NCBI RefSeq assembly: GCF_003075395.1
Contig: NZ_QDFV01000012.1
Location: 1 to 47,306, forward strand
Length of the DNA: 47,306 nucleotides
Direction: 5' to 3'
Source of the DNA: Microbacterium sp. TPD7012
GTDB taxonomy: Bacteria; Actinomycetota; Actinomycetes; Actinomycetales; Microbacteriaceae
Shown: positions 1 through 7,978 of the stretch, piece by piece
Numbering within the stretch: position 1 is the first letter of the stretch
Layout of the letters: the number at the start of each line of letters is the position of its first letter
Translations under genes and position numbers: made by a program
Notes under the pieces: model-generated
What the model saw: the letters and a program-made list of their open reading frames with translations, nothing else
The model's database searches: none
Told to the model about the DNA's origin: nothing

Positions 1-219
1 GTTCTGGAACAGGTTCTGCCGCACCGGGAGCGTCTGCATCGCGGGATCCGAGATGATCAGCGACGGCATCATGAAGTCGTTCCAGGCGTAGAGGAACGCG
101 AAGATGCCGACCGTCGCGCTCATCGGAGCCAGCAGCGGGAAGATCAGCCGCCAGAACGTCTGCCAGGTCGTGGCGCCGTCGATCCGCGCGCTCTCCTCGA
201 GCTCGATCGGGATCGACCG
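1..219 (-). pseudogene. Carbohydrate ABC transporter permease, MalG-type fragment
   Basis: The reverse strand reads without stops from about 219 down to the window edge. It encodes the cytoplasmic EAA loop of a sugar ABC permease (IPIELEESARIDGAT, then WRLIFPLLAP), followed by a membrane helix and the typical FAFLYAWNDFMMPSLI stretch. In this family the loop contacts the transport ATPase. The N-terminal two-thirds that should lie to the right is missing: beyond about 219 the homology stops and an unrelated gene tail begins on the other strand. The 3' end runs off the window. Family identity is clear. Whether the break is real or an assembly error cannot be decided from this sequence. Confidence 0.75.
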
Positions 220-312
220 ATCAAGAGGCTCTGGCACGCGGTGCCGGCGTACCCGACGATCAGCGAGATCTGGCTCCGCCTGCTGGAGGGCTACGGGCGC
301 CAGTCCGCCTGA
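220..312 (+). pseudogene. C-terminal tail of an FAD/NAD(P) pyridine-nucleotide oxidoreductase
   Basis: The frame ending at the TGA at 310-312 reads RLWHAVPAYPTISEIW and then LRLLEGYG. This matches the last part of the dimerisation domain of mercuric-reductase/dihydrolipoamide-dehydrogenase-like flavoproteins (HAVPxxPTxSE followed by LRLLE). Only about 30 residues are present, and no start or upstream domains exist in the window. The fragment begins exactly where the permease homology on the other strand ends. The family assignment comes from motif recognition over a short stretch, so it is moderately secure. Confidence 0.6.
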
Positions 313-465
313 CAGGCGGGATGCGGCGCGATCGCGCAATCCGCTGTCGTCTCGGCACCGAACAGATCCAGGATTGTTTCTCACATTGACGGCTCTGCGC
401 GCAACCCCGACCCGGATGTCGCACACGTCTTATACGCTCGAACCCACATCTGAGGAGGCAGGACC

Positions 466-513
466 ATGAAGGCTGTACTCGCAGGAACCGTGATCGCCGA
501 GGCCGACGAGAGC
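466..513 (+). pseudogene. N-terminal fragment of a DUF427 protein
   Basis: An ATG at 466, preceded by a strong Shine-Dalgarno (GAGGAGG around 452-458), starts MKAVLAGTVIAEADES. This is the usual beginning of small DUF427 (nucleotidyltransferase-like fold) proteins of actinobacteria, which continue with a WYFPP-type motif. That continuation is absent. After about residue 16 the frame becomes nonsense, while another frame takes up a flavin monooxygenase. The ribosome site and start are therefore those of a different gene from the one that follows. The 153 bp between the oxidoreductase stop and this ATG hold only the leader of this fragment. Confidence 0.5.
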
Positions 514-547
514 GTACCTGCTCGCCCGCATCGATCCGGTCAGCGCG

Positions 548-1690
548 GTGCTGTTCCTCGCCGGCATCACCTCGCGGATCGGGCTCATCGCCACGGTCAA
601 CACGACCTACGCCGACCCGTACACGACCGCCCGGTCGCTCGCATCGCTCGACGTGCTCTCCGGGGGCCGTGCCGGGATCAATCTCGTGACCGGCGCCGAG
701 CCGCGCGCCGCGGGCAACCACGGCCGCGACGCGCACGCCGACAACGAGACGCGCTACGACCGCGCCGAGGAGTTCGTCACGGCGCTGCGGCGGCTGTGGG
801 ACTCGTGGAGCGACGACGCCTGGATCGCGGATGCCGCGCGCGGCGTGCTCATCGACCCCGAGGGTCTTCGGGCCGCCGATCTGGAGGGCGAGCGGGTGCG
901 GGTCACCGGTCCGTTGAACGTCGCCCGCCCGCCGCAGGGACAGATCCCCATCGTGCACGCCGGCACCTCGCCGCGATCGCGCGCTCTCGCGGCCACGGAG
1001 GCCGACCTCGCGCTCATCGCCGCGCCGAGCCTGGCCGACGCGATCGCCACCAGGGAGGGATTGCGAGCCATCGCCGCGGAGGCGGGACGCTCACCCCAGA
1101 CGCTGAAGGTGATCGCCCCCGTGCTCCCGGTCGTCGCCGACACGGATGCCGCGGCGCACCGCATCGTGGAGCGCCTGCTGGCGCTCGTGCCGCTGGCAGA
1201 GGGGCATCAGGCCGCTCGCACGGCTTTCCCGACGAACCGGACCGTCGATGCGCTCGCCGATGCGCTCGGCGTCGCCGCGGACGATCCGCTCCGCGCCGCC
1301 GACTTCGACCAGCCGGTGAGCGTCGATGACGCCGCTCGGCTGGGGGAGCGCGGCGCCGCTCTCGTCGAGAGGGTGTCGCGCATCGCCGGCGTCGGCGTCT
1401 CGACCGGAGACCCGCTCACCTGGCGGCACCTCGTCGCCGCGCACGCCGTGCCCGCCGCCTTCGTGGTGGGCGACGCGCACGCGATCGCCGATCACTTCGA
1501 GACCTGGCGCGACGAGGGCGCGGCCGACGGCTTCAACGTGCTGTCGGCATTCCAGCCGGCGCAGTTCGAGGCGTTCACGCGCCTCGCCGCCCCCGAACTG
1601 CGCCGTCGCGGACTGCTCTCCGACGACGACGACCGCGCCGGCGCGACGCTTCGCGATCGCCTGCGTGTGACCTCCCGTGTCGACGCGTGA
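548..1690 (+). CDS. Flavin-dependent monooxygenase, NtaA/SnaA/DszA type, 5'-truncated
   Basis: This belongs to the bacterial luciferase-like superfamily of FMNH2-dependent monooxygenases, most like the NtaA/SnaA/DszA/SoxA branch (SRIGLIATVNTTYADPY, LDVLSGGRAGINLVTG, IVHAGTSPRSRALA). These enzymes oxidise chelators, sulfur compounds or similar small molecules and need a separate flavin reductase. Family members are about 430-450 residues long and begin with a beta-strand/flavin-binding region. Here homology starts only at about 512 (AYLLARIDPVSA), so roughly 70-80 N-terminal residues are missing. The given start is a GTG inside the frame with no ribosome site, so the gene is probably not functional as written. 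It ends 135 bp before the ABC operon and probably belonged to that cluster, which carries a second luciferase-like enzyme. Confidence 0.75.
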   Translation: MLFLAGITSRIGLIATVNTTYADPYTTARSLASLDVLSGGRAGINLVTGAEPRAAGNHGRDAHADNETRYDRAEEFVTALRRLWDSWSDDAWIADAARGVLIDPEGLRAADLEGERVRVTGPLNVARPPQGQIPIVHAGTSPRSRALAATEADLALIAAPSLADAIATREGLRAIAAEAGRSPQTLKVIAPVLPVVADTDAAAHRIVERLLALVPLAEGHQAARTAFPTNRTVDALADALGVAADDPLRAADFDQPVSVDDAARLGERGAALVERVSRIAGVGVSTGDPLTWRHLVAAHAVPAAFVVGDAHAIADHFETWRDEGAADGFNVLSAFQPAQFEAFTRLAAPELRRRGLLSDDDDRAGATLRDRLRVTSRVDA

Positions 1691-1752
1691 CCGGACGTTT
1701 CGTCTCGCGACGGTCGGTGTCCGGCGCTTCGCCGCGCGGCATCCGTCTTCCC

Positions 1753-1817
1753 TAGCGTGATCCTCACCTCGCACCCCTGAATCACCCGCCGCACTCGTGC
1801 ACCCGAAGCCCAGGAGG
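1753..1817 (+). promoter_or_regulatory. Weak candidate promoter and strong RBS of the ABC/monooxygenase operon
   Basis: A TAGCGT hexamer at 1753-1758 could be a -10 box. The best -35 (TTCGCC, 1728-1733) lies 19 bp upstream, so the promoter call is weak. AGGAGG at 1812-1817 is an excellent ribosome site for the ATG at 1826. The sequence between the monooxygenase stop and here contains a CCGGAC/GTCCGG inverted repeat at 1691-1725, possibly an attenuator or nothing. Confidence 0.35.
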
Positions 1818-1825
1818 CATCTCCC

Positions 1826-3460
1826 ATGAACCGCCGTCTCATCCGCGCAGCCGCCGTGGCGCTCCCGCTCGTCCTCGCGACGAGCCTCGCCGCCTGCGCC
1901 TCCTCGCCGGCCCCGGCCAACGCGCCCGCCGCGGGAAGCGACCCCGTCACCGGCGGCACGCTCACCTATCTCGAGCACCAGACGTACACGAACCTGTACC
2001 CGCCGCAGGCCGGCTTCTACCCGAACGGCGGCGTCGTCAACAACATCGCCGCCCGGCTCACCTGGCAGAACCCGGAGTCGCTCGAGATCGAGCCGTGGAT
2101 CGCCACCGACTGGACCGTGAACGACGACGCGACCGAGTACACGTTCAACCTGAAGCCCGACGTCACCTTCTCGGACGGCACCCCGCTCGACGCCGCGGCC
2201 GTCGCGAAGAACTTCGACACCTACGGGCTCGGCGTCGCCGATCGCGGGCTCACGATCTCCGAGGCGATCAACAACTACGCCAGCAGCGAGGTCGTCGACG
2301 AGGACACCGTCACGTTCCGGTTCTCGGCTCCGGCGCCCGGCTTCCTGCAGGCCACCTCGACCATCAACTCGGGCCTCCTCTCGCCCGCGACGCTCGACGG
2401 CACGATCGAGGACTTCGGCGCGGGCAACGCGGAGGAGATCATCGGCTCCGGCCCCTTCACGGTGACCGACGAGAAGCTCGGCACCGAGTACACGCTCACG
2501 GCACGCGACGACTACGCCTGGGCGCCGGAGAGCGCGGAGAACCAGGGGCGCCCCTACGTGGACGCCGTGCACGTGCTCGTCACGCCGGAGGACTCCGTGC
2601 GCATCGGCTCGCTGCTCGCCGGCCAGGCCGACTACGTCCGCTACGTGCAGGCCTTCGACGAGGACCGGGTCGAGAGCGCGGGCTTCACCCTCTACGCGCC
2701 GCAGACCCGCGGCGTGAACAACGCGATCAGCCTGCGTCCCAGCAACCCGCTGCTCACCGACATCCGCGTCCGCCAGGCGCTGGTGGCCGCGGTCGACGCG
2801 CAGGAGGTCGTCGACACCCTCTTCACCGAGAACTACCCGGTCGCGAAGTCGGTCCTGTCGTCCGAGGCCCTCGGCTTCAAGGACGAGTCCGAGCACTACG
2901 CCTTCGACCCCGACAAGGCCGAAGAGCTGCTCGACGAGGCGGGATGGAAGCCGGGAGCCGACGGGATCCGCGAGAAGGACGGCGAGCGCCTCGCCTTCAC
3001 GGTGTACGAGGCCAAGCCGCAGCCCCTCTCGAAGCAGACGCTCGAGCTCGTCGCCCAGCAGCTGGCGAAGGTCGGCGTCGAGCTGACGGTCAAGCCCGGC
3101 GATGCCGGAAGCGCGGCCGAGGACAACCGCGACCCGCTCAAGACCGGCTTCTACCACTCGATGGTCGGCCGTGCGGACCTCGACGTGATCAAGAGCCAGT
3201 ACTTCACGAAGAACCGCGACACTCTCATCTCCAACGACGCCGAGCTCGACGCTCTGCTGCTCGCCGTGGCATCCGAGCCCGATCCCGAGAAGCGCATCGC
3301 CGCCTCTCAGGCCGTGCAGGACTACATCGCCGAACAGGCGTATGTGATCCCGCTGTTCGAGGAGCCGCAGGTGTACGGCGCGGCGACCTACGTGCAGGGC
3401 GTGGCCTTCGAGTCGGTGGGTCGTCCGACCTTCTCCGGCGTGTGGCTCGCCGAGCACTGA
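1826..3460 (+). CDS. ABC transporter substrate-binding lipoprotein, family 5 (KPN_01854-like)
   Basis: A 544-residue extracellular solute-binding protein of the peptide/nickel/oligosaccharide family (SBP_bac_5). The signal peptide ends in a lipobox (LATSLAAC at about residues 17-24), so the protein should be lipid-anchored outside the membrane. Family signatures include the early GGTLTYLEHQTYTNLYP stretch, DVTFSDGTPLDAAAVAKNF and GSGPFTVTDE. The next genes encode two permeases, a double ATPase, a luciferase-like monooxygenase and two AhpD-like proteins. From memory this set matches the gene neighbourhood that defines the TIGR04028 binding-protein family (KPN_01854). The ligand is unknown. The start is supported by AGGAGG nine bases upstream. 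Confidence 0.9.
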   Translation: MNRRLIRAAAVALPLVLATSLAACASSPAPANAPAAGSDPVTGGTLTYLEHQTYTNLYPPQAGFYPNGGVVNNIAARLTWQNPESLEIEPWIATDWTVNDDATEYTFNLKPDVTFSDGTPLDAAAVAKNFDTYGLGVADRGLTISEAINNYASSEVVDEDTVTFRFSAPAPGFLQATSTINSGLLSPATLDGTIEDFGAGNAEEIIGSGPFTVTDEKLGTEYTLTARDDYAWAPESAENQGRPYVDAVHVLVTPEDSVRIGSLLAGQADYVRYVQAFDEDRVESAGFTLYAPQTRGVNNAISLRPSNPLLTDIRVRQALVAAVDAQEVVDTLFTENYPVAKSVLSSEALGFKDESEHYAFDPDKAEELLDEAGWKPGADGIREKDGERLAFTVYEAKPQPLSKQTLELVAQQLAKVGVELTVKPGDAGSAAEDNRDPLKTGFYHSMVGRADLDVIKSQYFTKNRDTLISNDAELDALLLAVASEPDPEKRIAASQAVQDYIAEQAYVIPLFEEPQVYGAATYVQGVAFESVGRPTFSGVWLAEH

Positions 3461-3483
3461 TGAGCACGGACTGATGAGCACGG
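3456..3483 (+). repeat. Exact 14-bp tandem duplication at a gene boundary
   Basis: ACTGATGAGCACGG occurs twice head to tail, at 3456-3469 and 3470-3483. The first copy contains the stop codon of the binding protein. Each copy contains an overlapping TGATG, giving decoy ATGs at 3461 and 3475 that stop after 4 and 6 codons. The real permease ATG is at 3491. Every other junction in this operon is an ATGA overlap, so this one was probably enlarged by slippage. Confidence 0.85.
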
Positions 3484-3490
3484 TGCACCG

Positions 3491-4459
3491 ATGAGCTTCG
3501 TCCTGCGACGAGCCGGGCAGGCCGCGATCGTTCTGATCGCGGCCTTCACGGCCACCTTCTTCCTGCTGCAGCTGCTTCCGGGCGATGCGATCCTGATCAA
3601 GTTCTCGGACCCGAGCCTCGGGCTCTCACCCGATCAGCTCGACAGCATCCGTGCGACCTACGGCGCGGACCTGCCGTGGTGGCAGCAGTATCTGCACGCG
3701 GGCCTGGGCTTCCTGGCCGGGGATTTCGGGTACTCCACGCAGTTCGGCACCCCCGTGCTCACGATGCTCGGCGAGGCGCTGCCGTCCACGCTGCTCCTCG
3801 CCTTCCTCGGCCTGGTCGTGGCGCTCGTGATCGCGGTGCTCGTCGCCGGGCTCTCATCGCTCGCGCGCTTCGCCTGGCTGCGTGACGGTCTGCGGCAGAT
3901 CCCCGGGCTGTTCGTCGCGGTGCCGGTCTTCTGGCTCGGCATCCTGCTCATCCAGGTGTTCTCCTTCGGCCTCGGGTGGGTGCCGATCGTCGGCGCCGAT
4001 CCGGTCTCGGGGCTCGTCCTCCCGGTCCTCACGCTCGCGGTGCCGATCTCGGCACCGCTGGCGCAGGTGCTCGTGCGCAGCATCGATCAGGTGCAGGCCC
4101 AGCCGTTCATCACGGTGGTGCGGGCCAAGGGCGCGCCCCCGATCTGGGTCCTCACCCGCTCGGTCGCCCGGAACGCGGCCGTGCCGACGCTCACGATCGC
4201 GGGCGTCCTGTTCGGCGAGCTCGTCGGCGGCGCGGTGGTGACGGAGACCGTGTTCGGTCGCACCGGGGTCGGCCGGCTCACCGAGCAGGCCGTGGCGAAC
4301 CAGGACATCCCGGTGCTGCAGGGCGTGGTCCTGCTGTCGGCGCTGGGCTTCGTGCTCATCAGCTTCGCGGTCGACCTCGTGACGCCGCTCATCGACCCGC
4401 GCCAGCGGAGCGTCGCGAGGGCGACGGCACCGCGCGCCCTGCAGGAGGTCCCGGCATGA
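3491..4459 (+). CDS. ABC transporter permease, DppB/OppB type
   Basis: A 322-residue inner-membrane permease of the binding-protein-dependent peptide/nickel class. The N-terminus (FVLRRAGQAAIVLIAAF followed by LLQLLPGDA) is the DppB-family hallmark. Six hydrophobic segments follow, and the EAA-type loop lies around FITVVRAKGAPPIWVLTRSV. It should pair with the next permease to form the channel of the importer. The start at 3491 matches the family N-terminus; two earlier ATGs in the tandem duplication are dead ends. It ends with an ATGA overlap with the next gene. Confidence 0.9.
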   Translation: MSFVLRRAGQAAIVLIAAFTATFFLLQLLPGDAILIKFSDPSLGLSPDQLDSIRATYGADLPWWQQYLHAGLGFLAGDFGYSTQFGTPVLTMLGEALPSTLLLAFLGLVVALVIAVLVAGLSSLARFAWLRDGLRQIPGLFVAVPVFWLGILLIQVFSFGLGWVPIVGADPVSGLVLPVLTLAVPISAPLAQVLVRSIDQVQAQPFITVVRAKGAPPIWVLTRSVARNAAVPTLTIAGVLFGELVGGAVVTETVFGRTGVGRLTEQAVANQDIPVLQGVVLLSALGFVLISFAVDLVTPLIDPRQRSVARATAPRALQEVPA

Positions 4460-5349
4460 CCGTCCCCGTTCTCACGACTCTTCCCGTCCCGGTCGCCCCG
4501 GAACCCGAGGCGGATGCCGTCGCCCCGGCATCCGTCCGCCCCGCGAGGCCGCTGCGGGCGCTGCCGTGGGGTCTGTACCTGGCGATCTCGGTCGTCGTGC
4601 TGGCCGTGCTCTGGGCCGTGATCCCCGGGGTCTTCGCGGCGGGCGACCCGCTCACCGGAGCCCCCGCCGACAAGCTGCTGCCTCCGAGCGCCGCCCACTG
4701 GTTCGGCACGGACACCCTCGGTCGCGATCTGTTCGGCCGCGTCGTCCACGGCGCGGTGCACTCGCTCTCCGGCGCGCTCATCGCCGTGACGGTCGGCCTC
4801 GGCCTCGGCACCCTGATCGGCGCGGTCGCCGGCGCCGTCGGCGGCATCCTCGACGACGTGCTGATGCGGGTCGTCGACGTGCTGCTCGCGATCCCCGGCC
4901 TGCTGCTGTCGCTCTCGGTGATCATCCTGCTCGGCTTCGGAACGGTGAACGCCGCGCTCGCGGTCGGTCTGGGCAGCGTCGCGGCCTTCGCGCGCCTCAT
5001 GCGCGCCGAGGTCGCCAGGGTGCGTCGCACCGAGTACGTCGAGGCGGCGTACGGCAGCGGGGCCACCTTCTTCGCGGTGCTCCGCCGGCATGTGCTCCCG
5101 AACTCGCTCACGCCCATCGTGGCGCTCGCCGCCCTGCAGTTCGGCACGGCGATCCTCGCGATCTCGACGCTCGGGTTCCTCGGCTACGGCGCGCCGCCGC
5201 CCACTCCCGAATGGGGACTCCTGATCGCCGAGGGGCGCAACTACATCGGGACGGCGTGGTGGCTCACAGCCCTCCCGGGTCTCGTCGTGGTCGCCGTGGT
5301 GCTCAGCGCCAACCGCATCAGCCACCGACTCGGAAGGAGCACCCGATGA
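4456..5349 (+). CDS. ABC transporter permease, DppC/OppC type
   Basis: A 297-residue permease with the DppC layout: a proline- and alanine-rich cytoplasmic N-terminus of about 35 residues, a first helix, then the extracytoplasmic AAHWFGTDTLGRDLFGRVVHG motif region and a C-terminal BPD_transp_1 domain with the EAA-like loop VEAAYGSGATFFAVLRRHVLP. It forms the second half of the importer channel. Its ATG overlaps the stop of the upstream permease and its stop overlaps the ATPase start, which implies translational coupling. Confidence 0.9.
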   Translation: MTVPVLTTLPVPVAPEPEADAVAPASVRPARPLRALPWGLYLAISVVVLAVLWAVIPGVFAAGDPLTGAPADKLLPPSAAHWFGTDTLGRDLFGRVVHGAVHSLSGALIAVTVGLGLGTLIGAVAGAVGGILDDVLMRVVDVLLAIPGLLLSLSVIILLGFGTVNAALAVGLGSVAAFARLMRAEVARVRRTEYVEAAYGSGATFFAVLRRHVLPNSLTPIVALAALQFGTAILAISTLGFLGYGAPPPTPEWGLLIAEGRNYIGTAWWLTALPGLVVVAVVLSANRISHRLGRSTR

Positions 5350-6962
5350 GCGTCCTCGCAGCGACCGATCTGCGGATCTCGTACGCCGGACGCGAGGTCG
5401 TGCACGGCGTCTCGTTCGAGATCCAGGAGGGCGAGACGCTCGCGCTCGTCGGCGAATCCGGATCCGGCAAGTCCACCACCGCGCACGCTCTCCTGGGGCT
5501 CCTGCCGCAAGGCGGGCGCGTGGACGGCGGCAGCGTGCGGCTCGGCGATCTCGACATCTCCGGCTGGTCGGACCGTGCTCTGCGCGGCATCCGAGGGCCG
5601 GAGATCGGTCTCGTGCCGCAGGATCCGACGACCTCGCTCAACCCGGTGCGTCCCATCGGCGCGCAGGTCGAGGAGATCCTGCGCCTGCACGGGCATCGGG
5701 ATGGCAGGGCCCGCCGCGCCAGGGTCATCGAGCTGCTCGACCGCGTCGGCATCGACGATCCCGACCTCCGCGCCCGTCAGCATCCGCATGAGCTCTCCGG
5801 CGGAATGCGGCAGCGCGTGCTGATCGCCACCGCGATCGCGCTGGGACCCCGGCTGCTGATCGCCGACGAGCCGACGAGCGCCCTCGACGCCACGGTGCAG
5901 CGCAAGGTCCTCGACCTGCTCGACGAGCTGCGCCGCGAGGAGGGCACCAGCATCCTGCTCGTGACGCACGACCTCGGCGTCGCCGCCGACCGCGCAGGAC
6001 GGCTGGTCGTGCTGAAGGACGGCCGGATCGTCGAACAGGGCGCGAGCGAGGACGTGCTCGCCGCTCCGTCCGACGCCTACACGAAGCAGCTCCTCGCCGA
6101 TGCTCCCGCGTTCACGACGGGCTTCCGCCGTCCGGACGCACCGCCGTTCCTCCGCGATGCGGCCGCGGTCGCGGCGGAGAACCCCTACGCGATCGTGGCC
6201 GAGAGGCTCGTGAAGGAGTTCCGGGTCGGCGGACGCGAGCGGTTCCGTGCCGTGGACGACGTGTCGTTCCGTGTGCGCAGGGGAACGACGCATGCGCTCG
6301 TGGGGGAGTCCGGCTCGGGGAAGACCACGACCGCCCGGCTCGTCACGCGCTTCCAGCAGCCGGATGCCGGCACGATCGAGATCGCGGGCGACGATGTGAC
6401 GCGGGCGTCGCGCGAGCAGCTGCGGGCGTTGCGCCGCCGCATCCAGCTCGTGTACCAGAACCCCTTCGCGTCGCTCGATCCGCGCCAGCAGATCGCGGAC
6501 ATCGTCGCCGAGCCGCTGCGGAACTTCCGCCAGGGTTCGCGAGCCGACCAGCGTGCGCGTGCGCTCGCGCTGATCGACCGGGTCTCGCTGCCCGCCGACG
6601 TCGCGCGGCGCACGCCGCAGGAGCTGTCCGGCGGGCAGCGCCAGCGCGTGGCGATCGCTCGCGCCCTCGCGATCGACCCGGAGATCGTCGTCCTCGACGA
6701 GGCGGTGTCGGCGCTCGACGTGACCGTGCAGGCGCGCATCCTCGAGCTGCTCACCTCGCTGCAGGCCGAGCTCGGCCTCACCTACCTGTTCATCTCGCAC
6801 GACCTCGCCGTCGTGCGCCGGATCAGCCACACGGTCTCGGTCATGCGCCGCGGCCGGATCGTGGAGGAAGGCCCGACCGAAGAGCTGTTCCACGACCCGC
6901 AGCACGACTACACCCGGGAGCTGCTGGCTGCGGTGCCCGGTCGAACGGAGATCCCCGCATGA
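5346..6962 (+). CDS. ABC transporter ATP-binding protein, fused DppD-DppF double ATPase
   Basis: A 538-residue cytoplasmic protein with two complete ABC ATPase domains. Domain 1 has Walker A GESGSGKST, signature LSGGMRQRV and Walker B LLIADEP. Domain 2 has Walker A GESGSGKTT, signature LSGGQRQRVAIARALA and Walker B IVVLDEA. Separate DppD and DppF proteins are the more common arrangement; here they are one chain, as is frequent in actinobacteria. It powers the importer formed by the two preceding permeases. Start and stop both overlap neighbours by 4 bp. Confidence 0.92.
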   Translation: MSVLAATDLRISYAGREVVHGVSFEIQEGETLALVGESGSGKSTTAHALLGLLPQGGRVDGGSVRLGDLDISGWSDRALRGIRGPEIGLVPQDPTTSLNPVRPIGAQVEEILRLHGHRDGRARRARVIELLDRVGIDDPDLRARQHPHELSGGMRQRVLIATAIALGPRLLIADEPTSALDATVQRKVLDLLDELRREEGTSILLVTHDLGVAADRAGRLVVLKDGRIVEQGASEDVLAAPSDAYTKQLLADAPAFTTGFRRPDAPPFLRDAAAVAAENPYAIVAERLVKEFRVGGRERFRAVDDVSFRVRRGTTHALVGESGSGKTTTARLVTRFQQPDAGTIEIAGDDVTRASREQLRALRRRIQLVYQNPFASLDPRQQIADIVAEPLRNFRQGSRADQRARALALIDRVSLPADVARRTPQELSGGQRQRVAIARALAIDPEIVVLDEAVSALDVTVQARILELLTSLQAELGLTYLFISHDLAVVRRISHTVSVMRRGRIVEEGPTEELFHDPQHDYTRELLAAVPGRTEIPA

Positions 6963-7978
6963 CCGCCCCCACCGTCGCGTTCTTCACCCGTCTGCTCGAC
7001 GACGCCTCGCCCGCAGAGCGCTACGCCCTCGCGGCCGCGCAGATCCAGCAGGCCGAGAGCGTCGGCATCGGACGGGCATGGGTCGCGCAGCACCACTTCC
7101 GCGCGGCGGAGGGCGGTCTTCCCTCGCCCCTGGTGTTCCTCGCGAACATCGCGGCCCGCACCTCGCGGATCCGGCTGGGGACGGGAGTGATCACCCTGCC
7201 GCTGGAGGATCCGGTGCGCGTGGCCGAAGACGCCGTGGTCGCCGACCTGCTGTCCGACGGACGGATCGACCTGGGGCTCGGCAGCGGCGGCACGCCATCG
7301 TCGTTCGTGCCCTTCGGGGAGGACGTGCGCGACAAGGCGCCGACCTATGATCGCAAGCTCGCGGTGCTGCTCGACGCGCTGAACGGCCGCGACATCGGCG
7401 CCGGCAACACGCTCTACCCGGATGCCGCTGACCTCTCCGACCGTGTCTGGCAGGCGACGTTCTCGGCTCCGGGCGGCCACCGCGCCGGCATCCACGGGCA
7501 CGGACTGCTGCTCTCGCGCACGCAGCCCCGCCGCGACGACGCCCTGCCTGCGCCGTTGTCGGCGCTGCAGGATCCGATCATCGACGCGTACCTCGAGGCT
7601 CTTGCCGAGGGGGCGACGCCGCGCATCACCGCCTCTCGCACCGTGTTCGTCGCCGATGACCGGGCCGAGGCGGTGCGCTTCGCCGAGGTCGGGCTGCGGC
7701 GGGCGGCCGAGGGGTTCCGCCGACAGGGTCAGACGATCCCCGGCGACAGCATCGACGAGCTGATCGTCGCGCTCGACACGCACCTCGGCACGCCGGAGGA
7801 GGTGGCGGAGTCGCTCGCCGCCGACACCACCCTCGCTCGCGCGACGGAGATCGCGTTCCAGGTCCACTCGGTCGACGCCCCGCACGACCACGTGCTGCGT
7901 TCGATCGAGCTCTTCGCCGAGCAGGTCGCGCCCGCGCTCGGCTACGCACTCACCGACACCATCAAGGAGAAGGCATGA
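6959..7978 (+). CDS. FMN-dependent luciferase-like monooxygenase (KPN_01858 family)
   Basis: A 339-residue protein of the bacterial-luciferase fold, using reduced FMN and O2 in the cytoplasm. Recognisable elements are AQIQQAESVGIGRAWVAQHHF, IAARTSRIRLGTGVITLPLEDPVRVAEDAVVADLLSDGR (in pieces) and DLGLGSGGTPSSF. From recall, luciferase-like proteins in this exact context (peptide-type ABC importer plus two CMD/AhpD-like genes) form TIGR04027. The operon therefore held two different monooxygenases, this one and the damaged NtaA-like gene at its front. A reductase supplying FMNH2 is not in the operon; an MsuE-like FMN reductase lies about 17 kb away at 25024. Confidence 0.85.
   Translation: MTAPTVAFFTRLLDDASPAERYALAAAQIQQAESVGIGRAWVAQHHFRAAEGGLPSPLVFLANIAARTSRIRLGTGVITLPLEDPVRVAEDAVVADLLSDGRIDLGLGSGGTPSSFVPFGEDVRDKAPTYDRKLAVLLDALNGRDIGAGNTLYPDAADLSDRVWQATFSAPGGHRAGIHGHGLLLSRTQPRRDDALPAPLSALQDPIIDAYLEALAEGATPRITASRTVFVADDRAEAVRFAEVGLRRAAEGFRRQGQTIPGDSIDELIVALDTHLGTPEEVAESLAADTTLARATEIAFQVHSVDAPHDHVLRSIELFAEQVAPALGYALTDTIKEKA

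Larger units (their letters stand above)
218..514. other. Mosaic segment with abrupt junctions at both ends
   Basis: About 290 bp containing an oxidoreductase tail and a DUF427 head sit between two divergently oriented genes, a permease on minus and a monooxygenase on plus. Both flanking genes lose their N-termini at the boundaries. The left boundary lies at about 217-222 around a GATC, and the right one at about 510-515 within GAGAGCG. The segment is about the size of a short sequencing insert. This raises the possibility of an assembly chimera, but a real replacement event is not excluded. Confidence 0.6.

Noticed and set aside
211..223. GATC-rich junction as evidence of a restriction-ligation chimera
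   Set aside because: The junction reads GATCGACCGATC rather than a direct GATCGATC fusion, and the second junction has no GATC, so a ligation origin is not supported.
1691..1725. GTTTCGTCTCGC at 1697 as another copy of the repeat at 17128, and the surrounding inverted repeat as a terminator
   Set aside because: Only about 12 bp match, then the sequence differs. The CCGGAC/GTCCGG stem is 6 bp with a loop over 20 nt, too weak to call.
1091..3481. A 796-codon minus-strand frame opposite the monooxygenase and binding protein
   Set aside because: Composition typical of antisense shadows (VRDR/EGLRR runs), no domain recognisable, and the plus-strand genes are secure.
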